A DNA stretch of 34,124 nt. It comes from Penium margaritaceum (taxonomy: Eukaryota > Streptophyta > Zygnematophyceae > Desmidiales > Peniaceae). Under the pieces are notes generated by a model, which was not told where the DNA came from, searched no databases, and saw only the letters and a program-made list of their open reading frames with translations. Where the stretch lies: positions 59,207-93,330 of the forward strand of contig SZWC01008665.1 of the NCBI GenBank assembly GCA_023375785.1, in the 5' to 3' direction. The position numbers were made by a program, and so were the translations under genes. This document shows, piece after piece, positions 27,519 to 34,124 of this stretch (position 1 is its first letter; each line of letters opens with the position of its first letter).

Positions 27519-27711
27519 GATGACAAGGGGCAGTCAGAGCAGATGGAGAGGGGAAATATGAGAGAAGAGGGTGAGGAATGCTCACCAGACTAGCGGAGAG
27601 GAAGCAGCACAAAAAGAGGAGGCACCACAGCGGCCGCCGAGGAGAAGAGGACGGACACGCACCCGGCAACTACCACTATGAGGCAAAGAAGCCAGGTGAC
27701 TGTAGCTCCTG
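27519..27711 (-). other. Copia-2 leader between upstream frame and gag
   Basis: Ser/Pro- and pyrimidine-rich on the minus strand, with no conserved motif. Confidence 0.4.
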
Positions 27712-28475
27712 CTATTTCTTCTGATGTTGATGCAACGAGGACGCTGCGAGATTTTGGAGGACACCGATGGCAGGCAGACCAGTAGTCCTAGTGGACGCGT
27801 GCATGGAGCCGATGAGGCTCGAGGTGGCGTCAGCTGCTGAGGATGCTATAGCGGCCACAACAGCGGCTACTACTGTCACCTGTGTGGCAATGTAAACAGT
27901 ACCAACGGCAAGAAGCCTGAGGGATGATGTTGCGTGTGCGTAAGCCTTGGCTGCACAACCCACTACAGTCTCAGTTGGGACTGTGCAATCATGGGCTATG
28001 GCCGCAAAAGTTTCGGTAGCGCCAGCAGCTATGTCACGAATTACGCTGGCCAGGCCAATGGATTCCGTGTGGAGTGGCAGGACAGGGATCACTCAAGGCA
28101 CCTCACGTGACGTGGATGGTCCAGTTGAGTCTGCTGCCGTGGGAGATGGAGCAGGGTCGCCGACAGATGCGGGGTTGGATGACTGGTCTTCCTAGACGGT
28201 TCCATGCTTGAGGGGCGAGGCGGCGATGGCGGCAAATCGTCCGCCGTGTACACCAGTTAGTCAATCTCCTCACGCTCTCCCTCTGTAGTTGCAGCACTGT
28301 CCTCGCGCCAGTAGGAACTATCCAGCATGCAGAACCAAAGAGGAATGTCGTTGTCAGTTAGCTAGGGCTCGTCGAAGAATCGCGGGTCCTTCCACCTGCG
28401 ATCAGCGTAGTAGGCGACCGTACGTGGATAATCATGCTCGTCGTCCGGAGGACCATCAAGTGGTGGCAAATCCAT
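27712..28475 (-). pseudogene. Extra frame upstream of copia-2 gag, unknown product
   Basis: On the minus strand an ATG at 28475 opens MDLPPLDGPPDDEHDYPRTV, followed by AYYADRRWKDPRFFDEP and a stop. The same frame continues with LTDNDIPLWFCMLDSSYWRE and ends near a Pro/Ser-rich stretch. A second frame then runs 126 codons open to 27712; it is Ala-, Thr- and Val-rich with a hydrophobic stretch LRLLAVGTVYIATQVTVVAA near its middle. The acidic start, P/S/T linker and hydrophobic C-terminal part look like one decayed gene, but this is inference. I recognise no domain. Copia elements usually have no gene here. Confidence 0.35.
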
Positions 28476-29070
28476 TATGGCAAGCGTTAGGACTGTAGAT
28501 GCAGCCGGGAAATGGGACTACAGTAGGATCGCACCAGAGAGGAGAGGCACACGTGCGACGGTGACAGACTGAGCAGAGCAAGCCACCGTGAGATGGCAGT
28601 AAAGACCGTCTGGGTCAAGGTGAGGATTCCACGCACAAAGGAGACGGGCCACAGTAAAGCAATGTGCAGTGAGTGCCGGGCAGCAGAGAGCTGTGATGCC
28701 AAGAGGTGGCGTCCGTGCACGATTGGGAGGTGGTGCGATGGCGTTGACTGAAGCGGACAAAGAAGGGCGGAGCAGCACCAGTGAGCATAATACGGTTCAT
28801 TGTAGATGATGAGATGCCGCTTTAGAATGGCAGGAACGGTGCCGATGGTCTGTTGTCGTGCTAAGAGTGGCGTACGGATGATAGATCACGGGAGCAGGAT
28901 CAATGGCTGTGTGAGTGCTGGCCTGCCATAGCCGTGGCCTGCGGTGGTGATGCGGGGTTGACAGAGTGTCGGTGATGGCAAGAATGCCACGGGCCCGTCG
29001 TGGCACGGGATCGTTAGGCGAGTGAAGCACATGTCCGGGACCGACGTTGAGCAGGGGCGGATCCCCACTT
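28476..29070 (-). other. Copia-2 5' untranslated leader
   Basis: About 600 bases between the primer-binding site and the upstream ATG. Frames are short and I see no conserved protein text. Confidence 0.5.
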
Positions 29071-29081
29071 CTCTAATACCA
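29071..29081 (-). other. Copia-2 primer-binding site
   Basis: TGGTATTAGAG on the minus strand abuts the LTR end (GGGTTTTTAC) and is the initiator tRNA-Met complement with one change from TGGTATCAGAG. It fixes the right LTR as the 5' LTR. Confidence 0.85.
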
Positions 29082-29700
29082 GTAAAAACCCACTGGTTTC
29101 CTAACAGGACCATGTGCCATGAAGTGGGTGATCATAAGGAGGCAAGAGTGAAGCCATGGATGCGTTGAGCTTTTGTCTTAGAAGCTTGTGTCACACCAAG
29201 AGAAGAGTTAGGAGGGGGAGCGAGCGTCTAAGAAACCGGTGAGCACGCATCCAACGTCGAGCAACTACTCAGATAAGCATGCATTGCCACTCGAGGGTCA
29301 AGCCCGACCTCTCGGTTCTCAACCGAGAGGTCAGGCGGCTTCTCACCAATGCACAGCCAATGAAAGGCAAGGTGGCCCCCTAAGGATTAGCACCCCGGAT
29401 AATATGCAGCTCTCCCAAAAACACTCAGAGGCAAACAATCATGATGGAGGGAACAATAGTGTGAATGTACGAACCTTAGCATCTACCGCATCACTGATAG
29501 ATAGGCAAGCAATGGCCATGTATGTGCCATAGGGCACTCCTGGGTAGATGAGTTGCTTCATCACACCAAAGTCTTCAATCATGGTGCGCTCGTATGATGT
29601 CTCCCCGGGTGAGGCCATTGTTCTCTAATCTGTGCATGTGTGTGCCACAGAGAGTAAGACAAGAGGGCATAAAGATGTCAGTGGCCAACGAACTTCACCA
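29082..29700 (-). repeat. Copia-2 5' LTR
   Basis: Starts TGGTGAAGTTCG on the minus strand at 29700 and ends GGGTTTTTAC at 29082, 619 bp. It contains a perfect 12-bp hairpin (29306-29332: GACCTCTCGGTT, loop, complement), flanked by gtgagaagccgcc and cgggcttgaccc. These resemble the structured segment of the copia-1 and copia-4 LTRs. Confidence 0.85.
29306..29332. other. 12-bp perfect hairpin in copia-2 5' LTR
   Basis: GACCTCTCGGTT-CTC-AACCGAGAGGTC. The left LTR has lost most of one arm (tcgggttctcaaccaaggg near 21118). Confidence 0.92.
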
Positions 29701-29705
29701 CAAAC
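29701..29705. repeat. Copia-2 target-site duplication, right copy (degraded)
   Basis: CAAAC, two transitions from CAGAT at 20773-20777. Confidence 0.7.
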
Positions 29706-29834
29706 TCAGCGGAGCGGACTATTCGAAACTCAAACCCTCATGGTTGGGACCGTTTGAGATCGAGCGCATGCAAACCCCCGTGGTTGCACGCCTCAAATTC
29801 CCTGACATTATGCAAGTTCAACTTGTGTTCCATG
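29706..29834 (+). pseudogene. Gypsy-2 integrase tail after copia-2
   Basis: The integrase frame resumes with SGADYSKLKPSWLGPFEIER, then MQTPVVARLKFPDIMQVQLVFH, matching RADYSKLKPRWLGPFKIKRM and the following text in gypsy-1. The GPF module is intact. It stops abruptly at 29834 where the copia-3 LTR begins; the chromodomain and 3' LTR of gypsy-2 are not seen afterwards. Confidence 0.9.
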
Positions 29835-30217
29835 TGATAGTTTTTTCCCATCTCTCATTGTGCTCTGTTGTGTCCTCTCGGCTTGTGTACATCGGCGTGC
29901 AGATGACTGACGTCGAGACTTGACGCTGCTGGAGTGTCTTCCGGTGGAGCCGACGCACACAGAGGCCTACACACAGTTCGCTAGAGCCTCCTCCATGCGG
30001 CAACGTGCTCAGCTCCATCGGCAGGCCTCCTCGGCGGTAGGGCCACCGGCGGTCACTGCCAACACAGATGCTGTTGGCATGCGTCCAGCGCTGGATCTGA
30101 CTGTACCATTGCGTCAGCAACGTCATGCTTTGCTTAGGGTCCATGTCTCATGTTGCGTGGCACTGTTTGCCACCATGGACTATCGTAGGCACTGCCTGGG
30201 TTCGGACAGCCATAACT
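29835..30217 (+). repeat. Copia-3 5' LTR, truncated
   Basis: Begins TGATAGTTTTTTCCC and parallels 31112-31494 throughout. The match ends at cagccataact. Confidence 0.85.
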
Positions 30218-30570
30218 CTTGGACAAAACCTTGGGTATATTGCATGTCCATCAGGCCGCCTACATCCATACCGTGTCTGGGTACTTCGCTGAGGATCCGC
30301 CCCTCGTGCCGAGAGCATCCTCACCCATGTCGCCCGATGGTCAGGCGATTCTCAAGAGTTAAGATCCAGCCGTGGTGGGGGAGCCAGTAGACGTGACCAC
30401 GTATTTTGGCGTCATCAGGTCAGTGATGTTCCTGACGATGATGACGCACCCAGACATCGCGTTCGCTGTCAACCTCCTGTCTCAGTTCTCTCAGGAGCCG
30501 TGTCACCTCCACTTCGAGGTCGCGATCTGAGTACTACGCTATGTTGTCTCGACTCCACCAACAGCCGTCT
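30218..30570 (+). pseudogene. Copia-3 RT C-terminal remnant
   Basis: HVHQAAYIHTVSGYFAEDPP near 30245 matches HVHQAAYIRTLVERFAPLLA of copia-4. Then PMSPDGQAILKS and a stop, VGEPVDVTTYFGVIRSVMFL, and HPDIAFAVNLLSQFS near 30450. The catalytic part of RT is deleted. Confidence 0.82.
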
Positions 30571-31005
30571 GTTGTCACGGTGGGCTACACCAATAGTGAC
30601 TGGGCCGGCAGTCCAGACGATAAGAGCCGCATAGGTTGGATCTTTCTGATGGAAGGCACAGCTGTGTCCTGGCATAGTAGCAAGTAGGGGTACATTGCAC
30701 GCAGCACTGCTGAGGTTGAGTACGTAGCCCTTGGTTCAGGAGCATGTAAGAGCGTGTGGCTGCATCGTGTGCTGTCCGAGTTGCGTAAATCTGTTACATC
30801 CATCACGTTGCTTTGTGACAATGAAAGTACCATGGCCATCATCGACAATTGCGGCATGCATCACACACGCACAAAGCACATCAATGTTGAGTATCACTAT
30901 GTGTGTTTTTTGTTGCAACACGGCAGCTGGCTGACTTCTTGACCAAGGTACTGAAGCGGGACTCGTTCAAGAAGGCTGTGAGTTCAGTCGGCGTGCGTCC
31001 GTGAG
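30571..31005 (+). pseudogene. Copia-3 RNase H
   Basis: YTNSDWAGSPDDKSRIGWIF near 30585 has the first Asp, STAEVEYVALGSGACKSVWL near 30703 the Glu, and LLCDNESTMAIIDNCGMHHT near 30810 the next Asp. TKHINVEYHYV and LTKVLKRDSF follow. One TAG near 30685 and an indel near 30910 break an otherwise readable frame. Confidence 0.88.
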
Positions 31006-31102
31006 CTGCGCTCTTTGTCCTTGCCTACGGCTCCATATGCCCTGGGGGAGTCTGTCTGTTGAATGTGTCACTGTCCGTCCATGTGCACTACGCCTGTGAG
31101 TC

Positions 31103-31111
31103 ATGGGGGAG
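31103..31111 (+). other. Copia-3 polypurine tract
   Basis: ATGGGGGAG directly before the LTR start TGTTGG. Confidence 0.88.
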
Positions 31112-31494
31112 TGTTGGTTTTTTCGCATCTCTCATTGTGCTCCGTTGTGTCCTCCCGGCTTGTGTACATCGGCGTGCAGATGACTGACGACGAGACTCAA
31201 CGTTGCTGGAATATCGTTCGGTGGAGTCGACGCACGCTCAGGCCTACACGTAATTCGCTGGAGCCTCCTCCCTGTGGCAACGTGCTCATCTCCATCGGCA
31301 GGCCTCCTCGGCGGTCGAGCCGCTGGCGGTCATTGCCAACGCAGATATTGTTGGCATACGTCCAATGCTGGATCTGATTGTACCATTGCGTCTGCAGCGT
31401 CATGCTCTGCTTAGGGCCCATGTCTCATGTTGTGTGGCACTGTTTGGCACCATGGACTATCGTAGGCACTGCCTGGGTTCGGGCAGCCATAACT
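31112..31494 (+). repeat. Copia-3 3' LTR (minimum extent)
   Basis: TGTTGGTTTTTTCGC to cagccataact, matching the 5' copy. The true LTR probably extends to somewhere before about 31820. Confidence 0.85.
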
Positions 31495-31829
31495 ATTTGC
31501 TGCTATTTTTCTAGCTGTTTCTGACCGCACGACTGCGTTTGGAGCATTGGGATTATGGTATGATCCAGTTTTAAGGCAAAACGGAGGACGCCTTGGTTTG
31601 GGGCTGTCGACCATCTGGCAGGACTCACCGAGAAAACCTTGCTTGCCAAAACATAGGTCTAGGTCTATTTTCTGATTGGCTGGTTAGTTGAGTAACAAGT
31701 TGTACACAGTTGGGGGGGGGCTAGAACTTGGAGGGGTCTCCCATTTTTGTTCATTCTGTAGGTAGCCACAAGCACTATGCTAGCAAGCAAGTGAGTAGCG
31801 AGAAACAAAATACGCCATGGATCGGGGAA
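31495..31829. other. Unassigned: rest of copia-3 LTR and end of copia-4 LTR
   Basis: No gene. It must contain the right end of the copia-3 LTR and perhaps the far end of the copia-4 LTR, but neither boundary shows a paired copy. A G homopolymer of 8 lies near 31712. Confidence 0.5.
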
Positions 31830-32348
31830 CGCTCACGACTTAGAAAAACAAGTGTAAGCAGTGGAGACACAGCTTGACGAGAGTTAGAGTGAGCGAGGTG
31901 GTGAGAGCCGGTTGACCGGGCCACCCACGCGAGACACTCGTCGTGGGGCCCGGCCGCCACCCAGGGATCGAACCCGACCCTGGAGCGAACGAGCTCCAGG
32001 CGGTTTCTCACACGCCGGCACAAGCCGGACGTGTGGTCCCGAGGGATCAGCAACCCGGTTCACCACTCTAGGAACATGCAAGTATTCAATCAACTAACAA
32101 GCATGCAATCCTACAAGTTGTATCCCCATTTTGGCACTTGAGGTTATTACTAAACTAAGGTTTGTGACAAGGCTGGTGCTGAAGCCACCACTTGGCAGCT
32201 TGATGGAGACACCTCCACTGTGCACTTCATGCTGCACCACAGTCTTGCACCAGGGAGCCTCAATCCAGTTCAATCACCTGCAGTGGTGAGGTGTGTGTAT
32301 GAATGGAGACAAGAGGGCACTTGCGTGTGTTTGTGACAATAACCAACA
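31830..32348 (-). repeat. Copia-4 3' LTR (left end approximate)
   Basis: Starts TGTTGGTTATTGTCAC at 32348 on the minus strand. It shares with the copia-1 LTR the segment from ggttgctgatccctc to the LTR tail. That segment includes the hairpin TGGAGC-TCGTTC-GCTCCA (31981-31998) and GGTTCGATCCC (31964-31974), a perfect match to the Pol III B-box consensus. Confidence 0.75.
31964..31974 (-). promoter_or_regulatory. B-box-like sequence in copia-4 LTR
   Basis: GGTTCGATCCC fits the consensus GGTTCGANNCC. The copia-1 LTR has AGTTCGATCCC at the same place. No good A box or cloverleaf was found, so Pol III activity is only a possibility. Confidence 0.45.
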
Positions 32349-32357
32349 CTCCCCCAT
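32349..32357 (-). other. Copia-4 polypurine tract
   Basis: ATGGGGGAG on the minus strand, directly before the LTR. Confidence 0.9.
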
Positions 32358-32423
32358 GACCCACAGACGAACAGGCCTCACACACACAGAACATAGAACG
32401 AGGTGAACATCACACGATTCACA

Positions 32424-34124
32424 TCAACCGGCGGCATCACGAGAGCGCAACAAGCCAACAGCATGCACGGCCGCCTTGAACATTCCACTGCTGAGCGCTT
32501 TGGTGAGAAAGTCTGCACGCTGTTGACGAGTGTCGACCCAGACAACCTGAACTTCCCCAGCGGCAATGCGCTCGCGTACAAAGTGATGCTCAATGTTGAT
32601 GTGCTTAGTGCGAGAGTGATGCATGCCATCGTGCTCAGCTATCGCCTTCGCACTCTGGTTGTCACAGCGCAGGGTGATGCAATGAATGGGAACATGCAAC
32701 TGCTCCAACAGGCGGGACAGTCAAACACTCTCACACGTACCTGCACCCAGTGCCACATACTCTGCTTCATTGGAGCTCCTCGCAACACAACCCTGTTTTC
32801 CACTCTTCCAGGAGACAGCAGTCCCTCCGACGAGGAAGATGTAACCAGTGTGGCTGCGAGCATCTGTGTCATGTGCCCAGTCGTTGTCTGTGTAGCCGTC
32901 AACAACTACAGAGGGCTGAGCACGGTAGCAGAGTCCTACGCGTGGAGTGGACAACGCGTAGCGGACGACGCGCAGTGCGGCCTCGAGATGCTTCTGTCAA
33001 GGCTGCTAGGAGAACTGGGCAAGGAAATTGACCGCGAAGGCCACGTCTGCCCTAGTGGTAGTGGCGAGATACATGAGGGAGCCGACAACACTGAGGTAAT
33101 CGGTGACATCGACAGTCTCCCCCAGCTGTGCTGAGTCCAGTGACTTCAGCAGACGCTGACCTGCTGGAGTCATCGGTGTGGACGCGGTGGGGATGTGTGC
33201 GAGCAAAGGAGCAAAACGCTCCACCAGTGTGCGTATGTACGCAGCCTGGTGCACATGCAGGGTGCGACGCTGACGATCACGCTCAAGCTCCATCCCCAAA
33301 AACACCTGTGCAGGACCTAGATCCTTCATCTTGTATGTGGACTGCAGCAGGTCTTTCACTGACTGGACAGCTGCCTGGCTGGGTGAGGCAATGAGCAGGT
33401 CATCAACGTAGACCAACACCGCCACAAAGGGCTCTGAGGGGGAACTCAAGAAGAGCGCTGGATCAACCGTGCTGCGACGGTAACCTCCCCGCTCGAGAGT
33501 CGAGGAGATCTCCATGTTCCAACACCGTAGCGATTGCTTGAGCCCATAGAGGGCTTTGCGCAGTCGCCAGACCTTGCTCATGCCATCGGTAAAGCCCGGG
33601 GGCTGTATCATGTAGATCTCTTCATCGAGCTTCCCGTGCAAAAAGGCGTTGTTGACATCCATCTGCTCCAGTTCCCAGTCGTGCTGGGCGACGAGACTCA
33701 AAAGTGCTCAAGCCGTGGTGTATCTCCCGACCGGTGCGAAGGTCTCATCAAAGTCAACGCCGGGGATCTGGGAGAACCCCTTTGCTGTGAGACGTGCCTT
33801 GTACCGGTCAACTGTTCCATCGGGCTTCAGCTTACGCCGAAGGACCCATCGGGCGGAGACTGCCTTGCGACCTGCAGGCAGATCCACTAGCTCAAAGACT
33901 CCATGGTCTTGGAGGGCTGTGAGCTCCTCCTGCATGGCCTTCTCCCAGAGGGCAGCGTCTGCCGCCTCACGAGCCTGCCGGACAGTGGTGGGCTCAGGAG
34001 GGAGAGTGGGGAGGCCAGCGGCCGCAAAGCATGCGGCGACATAGCCGGCGACAGAAGACTCAAGAGCACTGTGGAACTCGTGGGCTACAAGAGCATAGCC
34101 AACTGCAGAGTTTGGGTGTACAAC
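32424..34124 (-). pseudogene. Copia-4 RT-RNase H polyprotein, one frame with four stops
   Basis: A single frame runs from the window edge to a final stop at 32424-32426. RT blocks: ALWEKAMQEELTALQDHGVF, WVLRRKLKPDGTVDRYKARL, WELEQMDVNNAFLHGKLDEE, the intact catalytic box YVDDLLIA (YVDD at 33399-33410), and KMKDLGPAQVFLGMELERD. RNase H blocks: DGYTDNDWAHD, SSNEAEYVALGAGT, CDNQSAKAIAEHDGMHHSR, TKHINIEHHFVRERIA and RADFLTKAL. All four internal stops are single codons without a frame change: TGA 33708-33710, TAG 33006-33008, TGA 32997-32999 and TGA 32721-32723. By comparison with relatives each fits one C-to-T or G-to-A change (for example Trp before LSRLLEQ). All catalytic acids I can place are present. 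Confidence 0.9.

Larger units (their letters stand above)
20778..29700 (-). mobile_element. Copia-2: Ty1/copia retrotransposon inserted in gypsy-2
   Basis: The element is 8,923 bp with related LTRs at both ends, TG...CA terminal bases on the left copy, a primer-binding site beside the right LTR, and a polypurine tract beside the left. In minus-strand order the interior holds an extra upstream frame, gag, protease, GAG-pre-integrase, integrase, a Ser/Pro/Glu linker, RT and RNase H. A 605-bp hairpin element (21711-22315) has inserted within RNase H. Stops and frameshifts make it non-functional. It splits gypsy-2 integrase. Confidence 0.9.
13482..29834 (+). mobile_element. Gypsy-2: chromovirus copy in three pieces, truncated at right
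   Basis: Gypsy-2 occupies 13482-14252, 18163-20777 and 29701-29834. The two interruptions are the hAT transposon and copia-2; copia-3 starts at 29835 and no later gypsy-2 sequence is visible. Across each junction the pieces align to uninterrupted gypsy-1 without gain or loss once one copy of the target duplication is removed. RT and RNase H are missing: the sequence passes from protease-distal sequence to the pre-integrase region at about 19790-19840. So this copy could only have moved using proteins supplied by a relative. Confidence 0.88.
29835..31494 (+). mobile_element. Copia-3: internally deleted Ty1/copia element (right end uncertain)
   Basis: The same 383-bp LTR sequence occurs at 29835-30217 and 31112-31494. 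Between the copies is only the end of RT, RNase H and a polypurine tract; the rest of the left LTR, gag, protease, integrase and most of RT are deleted. The right LTR continues beyond 31494, but its end cannot be set because the left copy is truncated. It inserted into gypsy-2 integrase. Confidence 0.8.
31830..34124 (-). mobile_element. Copia-4: Ty1/copia element, 5' part outside window
   Basis: On the minus strand, RT and RNase H are followed by a polypurine tract and a 3' LTR. The coding part is the best-preserved copia sequence here and is closely related to copia-1. Gag, protease, integrase and the 5' LTR would lie beyond the right edge. Confidence 0.85.

Noticed and set aside
31815..31819. 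CCATG as the right target duplication of copia-3, matching 29830-29834
   Set aside because: The bases before it do not form an LTR end (no CA), gypsy-2 does not resume after it, and a 5-base match is easily due to chance.
31964..32075. tRNA gene suggested by the GGTTCGATCCC box and hairpin
   Set aside because: No acceptor stem, anticodon arm or good A box could be paired; it lies inside an LTR and is kept only as a tRNA-like module.
32403..33134. Plus-strand open frame of 243 codons
   Set aside because: It is antisense to copia-4 RNase H; all conserved motifs are on the minus strand.

Overview
This is a eukaryotic intergenic region built almost entirely of transposable elements. I find no host gene, no rRNA or tRNA gene and no CRISPR array. 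The elements are plant-type: Ty1/copia retrotransposons, chromodomain-bearing Ty3/gypsy retrotransposons (chromoviruses) whose primer site matches initiator tRNA-Met, a BED-finger hAT transposon, and a small non-autonomous DNA element. With the microsatellites and the assembly gap (Ns at 17139-17557), this suggests a draft of a large, repeat-rich genome of the green lineage. A streptophyte alga such as Chara is my low-confidence guess; the sequence alone does not prove it.

Layout. (1) 1-3930: copia-1, plus strand, 5' part outside the window, heavily decayed, ending in a 3' LTR. (2) 3931-4497: simple sequence. (3) 4498-7352: gypsy-0, a decayed chromovirus (gag piece, an unexplained 1.1-kb block, integrase, chromodomain, 3' LTR). 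(4) 7353-13429: gypsy-1, a complete LTR-to-LTR chromovirus with perfect 5-bp target duplications (TTGTC), coding region broken. (5) 13482 to 29834: gypsy-2, a sister copy lacking reverse transcriptase and RNase H, split into three pieces by two insertions and cut off by a third element. The insertions are a 3.9-kb hAT transposon (14253-18162; perfect 8-bp duplication ACAACGAA) and an 8.9-kb copia element on the minus strand (copia-2, 20778-29700). Copia-2 itself carries a 605-bp element made almost wholly of perfect hairpins (21711-22315; 10-bp duplication). (6) 29835 to about 31500: copia-3, plus strand, an internally deleted derivative that truncates gypsy-2. (7) About 31830-34124: copia-4, minus strand, 5' part outside the window; its RT-RNase H frame is continuous apart from four stop codons.

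The insertions give a relative chronology: gypsy-0 before gypsy-1; gypsy-2 before hAT, copia-2 and copia-3; copia-2 before the hairpin element. The most unusual items are the hairpin-chain element inside copia-2, a structured module shared by LTRs of different copia families (with a Pol III B-box-like sequence in two of them), an extra open frame upstream of copia-2 gag, and regulatory-looking palindromes in the hAT element. No autonomous element is intact in the visible sequence; the hAT transposase comes closest, with one in-frame stop before its C-terminus disappears into the gap.
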